A stretch of 7,310 nucleotides of DNA from an uncultured Erysipelotrichaceae bacterium (GCA_902783405.1 CACZQZ010000084.1:1-7310), one strand, 5' to 3'; positions 1-7,044 are shown, counted from the stretch's first letter. Translations and numbers: made by a program. Notes: generated by a model from the sequence alone, not told the origin.

Positions 1-68
1 CTAGCATCTTTACTAATCATTCTTAAATGTTTATCTTTTTCATCTAAAATATTTAATTTTTTAAACAT
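1..68 (-). CDS. 5' end of a divergent gene, possibly peptide deformylase (partial)
   Basis: An open frame starts at ATG 68-66 and stays open to the window edge (22 codons). The peptide begins MFKKLNILDE and continues with KDKHLRMISKD. A GGAG ribosome-binding site lies at 81-78, nine bases before the ATG, and a plausible promoter lies behind it, so the start looks genuine. The pattern 'xxLRxxSKD' shortly after the start resembles the N-terminus of Gram-positive peptide deformylases, which remove the formyl group from new proteins. The diagnostic motifs of that family (GxGLAAPQ, EGCLS, HExDH) would lie outside the window, so the name is a guess. The gene is divergent from the pyruvate-kinase-like gene. 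Confidence 0.55.
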   Translation of the reverse strand, partial: MFKKLNILDEKDKHLRMISKDA

Positions 69-92
69 ATAAACCAACTCCAAAGCAAGTAT

Positions 93-120
93 ATTTTATC
101 ATAAAATCTAAAAAAAGCAA
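93..120 (-). promoter_or_regulatory. Promoter for the divergent left-edge gene
   Basis: Read on the minus strand, there is a TAAAAT -10 box (98-93) preceded by TGA, giving an extended -10. A weak -35 TTGCTT (120-115) lies 16 bases upstream. Transcription would start about 85-88, just ahead of the GGAG site of the left-edge gene. The -10 is good and the -35 poor. Confidence 0.45.
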
Positions 121-157
121 ATCAGCAAAAAAAATTTATTTATCGAAATTTCTTTAA

Positions 158-186
158 TTTACATATTAAATTATCCATGTTATAAT
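158..186 (+). promoter_or_regulatory. Sigma-A promoter of the pyk-like/GH31-like unit
   Basis: TTTACA (158-163) and TATAAT (181-186) are separated by exactly 17 bases, and TGT directly before the -10 gives a perfect extended -10. The predicted start of transcription is about 192-194. The mRNA would therefore begin almost at the AGGTGAG ribosome-binding site and carry only about ten untranslated bases before the ATG at 203. That leaves no room for a regulatory leader. Confidence 0.75.
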
Positions 187-202
187 GATAATAGGTGAGA
201 AT

Positions 203-1618
203 ATGAATAAAACAAAGATAGTGGCGACCATAGGTAATGAACTAGAAGATAAAACAATATTAAAAAAATTAATGCTTTCAGGAGTAGATGTATTTCGCTT
301 TGATTTAACATATGTTTCTTTTGAATTTTGTATGGAAATGGTAAATGCTATTAAAGAGTACCGTGAAGAACTTAAAAATGAGGTAGCTATCATGATTGAT
401 ACCAATGGACCATGCATTAATGTTGGTAGACTTTCATCTGGTATTACAAAACTTATGAAAGGCGATAAAATCAGAGTTTATGTAGATGATATTTTAGGAG
501 ATGAAACAAAATTTTCAGTAAACTATCCAAAATTAGTAAATGAAGTAAAATATGAAGATTTTCTCATGATTAATGGTGGAAAAGTAGAACTTAAAGTTGT
601 TGATAAAGAACTTAATTATATATTATGTGAGGTAGAAAAAGAAGGATATATTAAAGAAAATGATCGAATTAACATTCCAAGAGCTTCTCTTAATATTCCA
701 TTTATAAATCGAAAAGATAAAGATATTATTTTATTTGCTGATAAAATAGAGGCAGATTTTTTAGCACTTTCTTCTATTAAAACATCAGAAGACATTTTAA
801 AAGTAAATGACTTATTAATTGAAATCGGAAATGATCATCTAGAATTACTTGCTAAAATAGAAAAAATGGAATCACTTAAAGATATCGATGAAATTATTAG
901 AGTAAGCGATGGTGTTATTGTATCGCGTAGTACTCTTGGAACAGAAATTCCAATTGAAAAAATACCAATGATTCAAAAAAGTATTATTCGTAAATGTCAC
1001 AGAACTGGAAAAATAAGTTTAGTATCGGCAGATTTCTTATCTTCTATGGAAAAAGAAGAAGTACCAACGAGAGCAGAAGTTGCGGATGCTTCTACCGCTA
1101 TTTTAGATAGTACAGATGGAATTATACTAACGAGCTCTGTATTTACTGGTAAATATCCAATTGAAACAGTAAAAATGTTAGAAAAAATTATTACATCTGC
1201 GGAAGCTTCTATTGATTACTTAGAACTTTTAGATATAGCGATGAAAAGTGAAGGCGAAGATGTAACAGGAGCAATTGTTCATAGCGTTATAGATTGCGCT
1301 AATAGATTAAAAGTGAAAGCAATTATTACACCAACGATGAGTGGATATACAGCTAAAAAAATGAGTAGATTTAGACCAAGTTGTCCAATTTTTGCACTAT
1401 CTCCAAATATTAAAACAACAAGATCATTATCTTTGAATTTTGCTGTTCGTCCAGTTAAAATTAACGAAATTAAATCATTTGATGAAATGATTGAAGTATC
1501 TAAAGAAGTAGCCCGTGATTATTTAGACATAAAAAAAGGAGATAAAATTATTATTACAGGTGGCTATCCATTTAAACAAATAAAACATACTAATTTTATG
1601 AAAATAGAAGAATTATAA
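203..1618 (+). CDS. Pyruvate kinase homologue with a degenerate active site
   Basis: A 471-residue, full-length pyruvate kinase fold: opening KTKIVATIG (3-11), B domain about 70-158, barrel to about 340, and allosteric C domain about 350-460 with the conserved TPTMSGYTA (376-384). Genuine PK converts PEP and ADP to pyruvate and ATP. Here Arg32, Asp66, the catalytic Lys218 and the metal ligand Glu220 are present. However, ARGDLG has become SRSTLG (241-246), losing the metal-binding Asp. The ATQM stretch has become SADF (275-278), losing the catalytic Thr. N-x-S-H after Arg32 is now D-L-T-Y, DTKGP is DTNGP, and SGETA is TSSVF. I infer a non-glycolytic or regulatory paralogue. There is no extra C-terminal PEP-utiliser-like domain as in Bacillus PK. 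The start at 203 is chosen because AGGTGAG (193-199) precedes it; the ATG at 185 lies inside the -10 box. The stop overlaps the next gene's ribosome-binding site. Confidence 0.85.
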   Translation: MNKTKIVATIGNELEDKTILKKLMLSGVDVFRFDLTYVSFEFCMEMVNAIKEYREELKNEVAIMIDTNGPCINVGRLSSGITKLMKGDKIRVYVDDILGDETKFSVNYPKLVNEVKYEDFLMINGGKVELKVVDKELNYILCEVEKEGYIKENDRINIPRASLNIPFINRKDKDIILFADKIEADFLALSSIKTSEDILKVNDLLIEIGNDHLELLAKIEKMESLKDIDEIIRVSDGVIVSRSTLGTEIPIEKIPMIQKSIIRKCHRTGKISLVSADFLSSMEKEEVPTRAEVADASTAILDSTDGIILTSSVFTGKYPIETVKMLEKIITSAEASIDYLELLDIAMKSEGEDVTGAIVHSVIDCANRLKVKAIITPTMSGYTAKKMSRFRPSCPIFALSPNIKTTRSLSLNFAVRPVKINEIKSFDEMIEVSKEVARDYLDIKKGDKIIITGGYPFKQIKHTNFMKIEEL

Positions 1619-1630
1619 AGAGGTGAGAAC

Positions 1631-4021
1631 ATGTATCCTTTAGGAGAACAGTTTAAAATCGATTATTCAAAAGCTAAATCAAATGAAAAGGCAATTTTAA
1701 AAGGAAAAAATTATCGTATTACCATTTTAACAGAAAGATTGGTCAGACTAGAATATAGTGAAGATGGCATCTTTGAAGATAGACCAACCAAAATGGTTTT
1801 GCATAGAAATTTTCCTGTTCCTTTATTTACCATTAGACAAGATTTTAATTTTTTGGAAATTACATCAAAATATTTTAAATTAACATATACCAAAGAAAAA
1901 CCATTTAATTCAATGCAAAACTTAAAAATAGAACTTTTAAAAACAGATAAATTATGGTATTTTGGACACGCTGAAGTTCGTAATTATAAAGCACCACAAT
2001 TTGATTTGATTTCAGATAAAGGGAAAGTAGAACATATGAAAGGACTTTATTCTTCAGATGGATTTGCTACTATAGACGACTCTGAAAGCGAAATATTTGA
2101 AGAATGTGGTACTTTTATTCCAAGAGATAAAAAAAGAATTGATACCTATGTCTTTTTATATCATAATGATTTTACAGAATGTTTAAAAGATTATTTTTAT
2201 TTAACTGGAAATGCCGCATTACTTCCTAGATATGCATTAGGTATTTGGTGGAACAGGGATATTCCTTATAAAGAAGACGATATTCTAACGCTTGTGGATA
2301 CTTTTGAAAAACATCAAATTCCTTTATCTATTTTAATCTTAACAAAAGATTGGTATCAAAAAGATGATAAAAATAAACAAACGTCTGGATTTACATTTTC
2401 AAAAGAAAATTTTCCACATCCTAAAGAACTTGTGGATGCACTTCACTCTAAAGGAGTAAGAATAGGACTTGGTATTAATCCTTTTGATGGTTTTTATCCT
2501 ACTGAACAATACTTTGATTTAGCATCAAAATACTTAGAAAAAGATAAAACCGGAAAAATTCCATTTCATGCTTTAGATCCCAAATATATTGATGTTTATT
2601 TTAAAATGTTTATTCATCCACTTGATAATTTAGGTATTGACTTTTATTATTTAGATACAAAAATTCCTAAAAATATGAATGAACTTTGGAGTTTAAACCA
2701 TTATCATTTCCATGATATGGAAAGAGATTATAAAAGAAGACCTATGGTCCTTACAACCAACTCTTTAGTAGCTCCTCATAGGTATCCAGTTTTATATTCA
2801 GGAAGAACACTAGTAGACTGGAAAACATTAGAACAAGTTCCTCTTCATAATGAAGCCGCAACGAATTTAGGTGTAAGTTTTTGGGCCCATGATATTGGTG
2901 GATATCATAAAGGAATTGAAGAGACTGAATTATATACAAGGTTTGTTCAATTAGGAACTTTTAGTCCAATTTTTAAATTTGGCTCTGGTCCAGGAAAATA
3001 TTATAAAAGAGAACCATGGAAGTGGGATGTAAAAACCTATTCTATTGTAAAGAATTATATGGTTTTAAGACATCGTTTAATTCCATATTTGTATAATGAA
3101 GCTTATTCTTATCATCAAAATGGTAGTTTATTTATAAAACCAATTTATTATGAATATCCTGAACTTATAAATGATACTTTATATAAAAGAGAATATTATT
3201 TAGGTTCACAGTTATTTATTTGCCCTATTGTATCTAAGAAAAATACAGATATGGATCGTGTTATTCATAAATTTTTCTTACCAAAAGGTACATTCTATGA
3301 TTTTGTTACTGGTAAAAAATTTCCAGGAGATAAAAAATATGTGTCGTTCTTTAAAGATGATGAGTATCCTGTATATGTAAAAGAAGGATCCATCTTAGTT
3401 TTAGGTAATAATGATAACATTAATGATACGACTCCTCCAAAGAATATGGAAATACAAATCTTTCCGGGATGCAGTAATTCATATGATTTATATGAAGACG
3501 ATGGATTATCTGATTTATATAAAAAAGGTTTTTATTTAAAAACAAATATTGATTATAATTACATGCCAAATAATTATACGGTTATTGTAAGAGCTGTGGA
3601 AGGAAAAAGTGGCATTGTACCAGAAAGAAGAAATTATAGATTTAACTTTAGAAATACGAAGAAATCAGATCATGTTGAAGTATATTTTAATAATAAATTA
3701 ATAGAACACAAAGCTTATGTTGGAGGAGATAGTTTCTATGTAGAAGTAGAAAATGTGCCAACGATTGGGCAATTAACTATTAATTGTAAAGGAAAAGATA
3801 TCGAAATATCTTCACTTAGAATTATCAATGATGATATTAAATCAATTTTATCTGATTTGCAAATTGAAACTGAAATTAAAGATGATATCGATAAAATTAT
3901 GTTTGGGGATCTTCCAATGAATAAAAAGAGAATTGAAATTCGTAAACTTACCAAAAAAGGATTAAATCAAAGATTTGTTAAAGTTTTTATAAATTTACTT
4001 GAATATATCGATGTTGTATAA
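1631..4021 (+). CDS. Glycoside hydrolase family 31 homologue (alpha-glucosidase-like), catalytic residue changed
   Basis: 796 residues. An N-terminal beta-sandwich (about 1-190) is followed by a TIM barrel starting at LPRYALGIWWNRD (198-210), then beta domains (about 500-720) and a basic helical tail (about 730-796). Family signatures are LWSLNHYHF (352-360), PHRYPVLYSG (382-391), AHDIGG (419-424) and YYKREPWKWD (457-466). GH31 enzymes cleave alpha-glycosides with two Asp. The nucleophile is plausibly Asp342 (FYYLD). The usual acid/base position, Asp in 'FSGDT', is Arg392 here (YSGRT). The sugar-binding first Asp of 'IDMDW' is Thr238 (LTKDW). So either it is inactive or its specificity and mechanism differ. 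There is no signal peptide, so it is cytoplasmic. It starts 12 bases after the PK-like stop with AGAGGTGAG in front, and is co-transcribed with that gene. An SG[KR]T form may be a subfamily trait rather than unique to this protein. Confidence 0.87.
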   Translation: MYPLGEQFKIDYSKAKSNEKAILKGKNYRITILTERLVRLEYSEDGIFEDRPTKMVLHRNFPVPLFTIRQDFNFLEITSKYFKLTYTKEKPFNSMQNLKIELLKTDKLWYFGHAEVRNYKAPQFDLISDKGKVEHMKGLYSSDGFATIDDSESEIFEECGTFIPRDKKRIDTYVFLYHNDFTECLKDYFYLTGNAALLPRYALGIWWNRDIPYKEDDILTLVDTFEKHQIPLSILILTKDWYQKDDKNKQTSGFTFSKENFPHPKELVDALHSKGVRIGLGINPFDGFYPTEQYFDLASKYLEKDKTGKIPFHALDPKYIDVYFKMFIHPLDNLGIDFYYLDTKIPKNMNELWSLNHYHFHDMERDYKRRPMVLTTNSLVAPHRYPVLYSGRTLVDWKTLEQVPLHNEAATNLGVSFWAHDIGGYHKGIEETELYTRFVQLGTFSPIFKFGSGPGKYYKREPWKWDVKTYSIVKNYMVLRHRLIPYLYNEAYSYHQNGSLFIKPIYYEYPELINDTLYKREYYLGSQLFICPIVSKKNTDMDRVIHKFFLPKGTFYDFVTGKKFPGDKKYVSFFKDDEYPVYVKEGSILVLGNNDNINDTTPPKNMEIQIFPGCSNSYDLYEDDGLSDLYKKGFYLKTNIDYNYMPNNYTVIVRAVEGKSGIVPERRNYRFNFRNTKKSDHVEVYFNNKLIEHKAYVGGDSFYVEVENVPTIGQLTINCKGKDIEISSLRIINDDIKSILSDLQIETEIKDDIDKIMFGDLPMNKKRIEIRKLTKKGLNQRFVKVFINLLEYIDVV

Positions 4022-4027
4022 TATAAT
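3999..4027 (+). promoter_or_regulatory. Promoter of the T-box/leuS unit, inside the end of the GH31 gene
   Basis: TTGAAT (3999-4004) and TATAAT (4022-4027) are 17 bases apart. A second overlapping TATAAT lies at 4017-4022. The -35 is within the last codons of the GH31-like gene and the -10 begins just after its stop. Transcription should begin at about 4034, exactly where the T-box stem I begins, which supports the call. Confidence 0.7.
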
Positions 4028-4171
4028 ACTAATAAAGCGAAGAAAAAGAGTAGTAGTAATAGAAACATTTTCTAGAGAAAAAGTGGTCGGTGTAAACTTT
4101 TAAATGTATATTATGAACTTGCTTTGGAGCCTTTCTAAAGAAACGTATATCTGCGTTAAAGATTTGAGCAT

Positions 4172-4229
4172 AAAGTATTATGGAAATAAGGTGGTACCGC
4201 GGTCAATTCGCCCTTATACATAATGCTTT
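4172..4229 (+). promoter_or_regulatory. Antiterminator/antisequestrator of the T-box with an extra 11-pair clamp
   Basis: The core is canonical: ATAAGG (4186-4191) pairs with CCTTAT (4212-4217), the 7-base bulge TGGTACC is at 4192-4198, and GCG/CGC (4199-4201/4209-4211) closes a 7-base loop. Below it, AAAGTATTATG (4172-4182) pairs with CATAATGCTTT (4219-4229) in 11 pairs with one G-U. This clamp would stabilise the tRNA-bound form and hold 4212-4229 away from the downstream ribosome-binding site. Confidence 0.8.
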
Positions 4230-4242
4230 TTTATGTAAAAGG
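4212..4242 (+). promoter_or_regulatory. Sequestrator hairpin covering the Shine-Dalgarno of the next gene
   Basis: CCTTATACATAA (4212-4223) pairs with TTATGTAAAAGG (4231-4242) in 11 of 12 positions around a 7-base loop, TGCTTTT. This buries the AAGG of the AAGGAGG ribosome-binding site (4239-4245) that serves the ATG at 4250. It cannot coexist with the antiterminator. The run of six T (4227-4232) lies in its loop and stem rather than after a GC-rich stem, so I read this as translational control rather than a transcription terminator. Confidence 0.65.
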
Positions 4243-4249
4243 AGGATTT

Positions 4250-4603
4250 ATGAAAGAATTATTGTGGTTTTTAGTTACCTTTGCACTACTTTACTTAGGA
4301 TTTTATATCCTGATTTTAAAAAGTAAAAAATCTTTACAAAAATATAAAACAAGTAGAGAAGTTACTTATTTAGTCAAAAAATATCATTTAGATTTAGATA
4401 AAATAAATTTTAAGAAATTTGCAAGTGATTTATTTCTTTTGAATGATTTTATTTTATCATTAACTGTATCTATTATTATGAATGTAACAGCAAATATTTT
4501 CTTGATAATTATTTTAGCAATTATCATTATTGTTCCTATGATTTTAATAGGATATAGTTTTATTGGAAAACATTATAAAAGAAAGGAAAATGAATATGTA
4601 TGA
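4250..4603 (+). CDS. Small three-helix membrane protein of unknown function, co-regulated with leuS
   Basis: 117 residues; I do not recognise a named family. An N-terminal hydrophobic helix (about 4-24) is followed by a polar, lysine-rich segment (25-60, KSKKSLQKYK then YHLDLDKINFKKFA). Two closely spaced hydrophobic helices (about 62-81 and 84-104, very Ile-rich) and a basic tail GKHYKRKENEYV follow. It is predicted to be an integral membrane protein with no visible catalytic motif. The start at 4250 is set by AAGGAGG (4239-4245). An in-frame ATG at 4223 would put nine codons inside the T-box pairing region with no ribosome-binding site, so I rejected it. The gene is the first cistron behind the T-box and its last 8 bases overlap leuS, so the two are probably translationally coupled and rise together on leucine limitation. 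Nothing in the sequence says what the protein does. Confidence 0.8.
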   Translation: MKELLWFLVTFALLYLGFYILILKSKKSLQKYKTSREVTYLVKKYHLDLDKINFKKFASDLFLLNDFILSLTVSIIMNVTANIFLIIILAIIIIVPMILIGYSFIGKHYKRKENEYV

Positions 4604-6992
4604 TTTTAAAAAAATAGAAGAAAAATGGCAAAAATATTGGGAAGAAAATAAAACTTTTAAAACAGATATAACAGATTTTAATAAACCAAAATTTTATGCT
4701 CTTGATATGTTTCCATATCCATCTGGTGTAGGACTTCATGCAGGTCATCCAGAAGGATATACCGCAACAGATATTGTATCTCGTATGAAAAGAATGCAAG
4801 GATATAATGTACTTCATCCAATGGGATTTGATTCATTTGGTTTGCCTGCAGAACAGTTTGCAATTCAAACAGGAAATCATCCAGAAGGATTTACAAAACA
4901 AAATATAGAAACATTTACAAAGCAACTTAAAATGTTAGGATTTAGTTATGATTGGGATAGAGAAGTTTCAACATCAGATCCAAAATTTTATAAATGGACT
5001 CAATGGATATTTAAAGAATTATTTAAAGATGGATATGCTAAATGTATTGATATGCCCGTAAATTGGTGTGAAGAGTTAGGTACCGTTTTAGCTAATGATG
5101 AAGTAATCGATGGAAAAAGTGAAAGAGGAGGATATCCTGTTATCAGAAAAAATATGAAACAATGGGTTATCGATATTCCTGCATATGCTGAAAAATTACT
5201 TGAGGGATTAGATGAAATTGATTGGCCAGAATCTACAAAAGAAATTCAAAGAAATTGGATAGGAAAAAGTATTGGAGCACATGTGGATTTTAAAGTTAAA
5301 GATATGAATCAAAGTTTTACGGTATTTACAACAAGATGTGATACTTTATTTGGCGCTACATATTGTGTTTTAGCACCAGAACATAAGTTAGTAGATTTAA
5401 TTACTACTGAAAAACAAAAGAAAGAAGTAGAAGAATATAAAAAAGTATGTTCAACTAAATCTGATTTAGAAAGAACAGAACTTAATAAAGACAAAACAGG
5501 TGTATTTACTGGTAGTTACGCAATTAATCCTGTAAATGGAAAAGAAATTCCTATTTGGATTAGTGATTATGTTTTAGCAACCTATGGTACAGGAGCTATT
5601 ATGGCCGTTCCAGCACATGATGAAAGAGATTATGAATTTGCTAAAAAATTTGGTATAGATATTATTCCTGTTATTGAAGGTGGAGATGTAAGTAAAGAAG
5701 CTTATACAGGAGATGGAGTCCATATTAATTCAGAATTTTTAGATGGATTAAATAAAGGGGACTCTATTGATAAAATGATTGTTTGGCTTGAAAAAAACAA
5801 AATTGGTAGTAAACAAGTAAACTATAGAATTAGAGATTGGATTTTTGCTAGACAACGTTATTGGGGAGAACCTATTCCTATTGTTCATTTGGAAAATGGA
5901 AAAGACATTGCTTTACCAGATGATGAATTACCTCTTATTTTACCAACACTTGAAGATTATAAAGGAAAAAATGGAAAAGCACCACTTGAAAACGCAGAAG
6001 ATTGGGTAAATGTAGAAGTAAATGGCATAAAAGGAAAAAGAGAAACATCGACTATGCCTGGAAGTGCTGGATCATCTTGGTATTTCTTAAGATATATTGA
6101 TCCAAATAATGAAGAGGAAATAGCAGATAAAGAATTATTATCTCATTGGATGCCAGTAGATCTTTATGTTGGTGGACCAGAACATGCTGTTGGACATTTA
6201 CTTTACTCTAGAATGTGGAATCATTATTTATATGATAAAGGTATTGTACCTGTAAAAGAACCATTTCAAAAATTAGTTCATCAAGGTATGATTTTAGGAT
6301 CTAATGGTATTAAAATGGGAAAAAGATATCCTGAATATGTAGTAAATCCTAATGATATTGTAGATAAGTACGGTGCAGATACCTTAAGACTTTATGAAAT
6401 GTTTATGGGTCCTTTAGAAGCAGATAAACCATGGAATGATAGTGCTGTAGAAGGTGCTAAAAAATTCTTAGATAGAGTATGGAGACTTTATGTAGAGGAT
6501 AATAAGATAAAAGATGAAGCAAATAAAAACTTAGAAAAAATATATCATCAAACCGTAAAAAAAGTAACGGAAGATTATGAAACACTTAATTTTAATACAG
6601 CTATTAGTCAAATGATGATATTTATCAATGCTGTTTACAAAGAAGAAGTTTTTCCTATGGAATATGCTAAAGAATTTATTAAATTATTAAATCCAATAGC
6701 GCCTCATATTACTGAAGAAATATGGGAGAAAGTATTTAAAAAAGATAATACAATTTCTTATGAAAAGTGGCCAACCTATGATGAAACTAAAATTGTAGAT
6801 GAAACATTCTTCTTAATTGTTCAAGTAAATGGAAAAGTTAGAGGTAAGTTAGAAGTATCATCAAATACTACTGAAGAAGAAATGAAACAATTAGCTAAAG
6901 AAATTCCTAATGTAAAAACATTTACGGAAGGAAAAGAAATAGTAAAAGAAATTGTAGTTCCTAAAAAACTAGTTAATATTGTTGTAAAATAA
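4596..6992 (+). CDS. leuS: Leucyl-tRNA synthetase
   Basis: 798 residues, a complete class I synthetase of the usual bacterial length; it charges tRNA-Leu with leucine in the cytoplasm. PYPSGVGLHAGHPEGY (40-55) carries the HIGH-type motif HAGH. The CP1 editing domain spans about 220-415, with TTRCDTLFGATY (245-256) in place of the usual TTRPDT. GTGAIMAVPAHDERDYEFA (331-349) includes the Asp345 that binds the amino group of mischarged tRNA. TMPGSAGSSWYFLRYIDP (486-503) and GGPEHAVGHLLYSRM (526-540) are family signatures. The KMSKS loop reads KMGKR (573-577) followed by YPEYVVNP, which keeps both lysines. The C-terminal VQVNGKVRGKL (742-752) is typical of the family. The start at 4596 is preferred over 4590 and 4563 because AAAGGA (4582-4587) is 8 bases before it and the protein then begins MYDFKKIEEKW, the normal LeuRS opening. 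Expression is governed by the upstream T-box. Confidence 0.97.
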   Translation: MYDFKKIEEKWQKYWEENKTFKTDITDFNKPKFYALDMFPYPSGVGLHAGHPEGYTATDIVSRMKRMQGYNVLHPMGFDSFGLPAEQFAIQTGNHPEGFTKQNIETFTKQLKMLGFSYDWDREVSTSDPKFYKWTQWIFKELFKDGYAKCIDMPVNWCEELGTVLANDEVIDGKSERGGYPVIRKNMKQWVIDIPAYAEKLLEGLDEIDWPESTKEIQRNWIGKSIGAHVDFKVKDMNQSFTVFTTRCDTLFGATYCVLAPEHKLVDLITTEKQKKEVEEYKKVCSTKSDLERTELNKDKTGVFTGSYAINPVNGKEIPIWISDYVLATYGTGAIMAVPAHDERDYEFAKKFGIDIIPVIEGGDVSKEAYTGDGVHINSEFLDGLNKGDSIDKMIVWLEKNKIGSKQVNYRIRDWIFARQRYWGEPIPIVHLENGKDIALPDDELPLILPTLEDYKGKNGKAPLENAEDWVNVEVNGIKGKRETSTMPGSAGSSWYFLRYIDPNNEEEIADKELLSHWMPVDLYVGGPEHAVGHLLYSRMWNHYLYDKGIVPVKEPFQKLVHQGMILGSNGIKMGKRYPEYVVNPNDIVDKYGADTLRLYEMFMGPLEADKPWNDSAVEGAKKFLDRVWRLYVEDNKIKDEANKNLEKIYHQTVKKVTEDYETLNFNTAISQMMIFINAVYKEEVFPMEYAKEFIKLLNPIAPHITEEIWEKVFKKDNTISYEKWPTYDETKIVDETFFLIVQVNGKVRGKLEVSSNTTEEEMKQLAKEIPNVKTFTEGKEIVKEIVVPKKLVNIVVK

Positions 6993-7009
6993 ATTTAGTA
7001 AAAAAACTA

Positions 7010-7038
7010 TTTTCAAAAGAAAAGAAGTATGATACAAT
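7010..7038 (+). promoter_or_regulatory. Promoter after leuS, driving the right-edge gene and its leader
   Basis: TTTTCA (7010-7015) and TACAAT (7033-7038) are 17 bases apart. TGA before the -10 gives an extended -10. Transcription should begin at about 7045. No convincing terminator separates it from leuS: the only hairpin, TAGT/ACTA at 6996-7009, has four pairs. Confidence 0.55.
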
Positions 7039-7044
7039 AATAAT

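Larger units (their letters stand above)
4034..4249 (+). ncRNA. T-box leader, leucine specifier (CTT)
   Basis: A T-box RNA senses the charging state of a tRNA. Stem I is closed by AGAAA (4041-4045) with TTTCT (4132-4136). Above it are the AGTAGTA element (4049-4055), helix ACATTT/AAATGT (4065-4070/4102-4107), and the distal helix AAAAGT/ACTTTT (4079-4084/4096-4101) capped by a loop with GGTGTAA. The specifier lies in GAACTTGCTTTGGAGC: CTT (4118-4120) reads leucine and is followed by G. The conserved AAGGTGGTACCGCG is at 4188-4201. The TGGT in the bulge pairs with a tRNA end of ACCA, fitting the A73 discriminator of tRNA-Leu. A short hairpin AACGT/GCGTT (4142-4146/4153-4157) stands where stems II and III usually are, so the central part is minimal. 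Downstream genes are a small membrane protein and leuS. Confidence 0.93.

Noticed and set aside
185..202. Earlier in-frame ATG extending the pyruvate-kinase-like protein by six residues
   Set aside because: It lies within the -10 box, has no ribosome-binding site, and the homologous N-terminus starts at KTKIVATIG. ATG 203 with AGGTGAG is better.
4186..4232. Classical T-box intrinsic terminator
   Set aside because: No GC-rich helix exclusive of the antiterminator precedes the T-run. The only good alternative pairing hides the ribosome-binding site.
4223..4249. Earlier ATG for the small membrane protein
   Set aside because: It sits inside the T-box pairing region without a ribosome-binding site. 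AAGGAGG directly serves ATG 4250.
5309..5494. Minus-strand open frames within leuS and other genes
   Set aside because: They lie opposite strongly conserved coding sequence and have no recognisable products; they are shadows of low-GC coding.
6991..7014. Terminator after leuS (TAGT-A6-ACTATTTT)
   Set aside because: Only four pairs, AT-rich, with a short T tract. Too weak to call.
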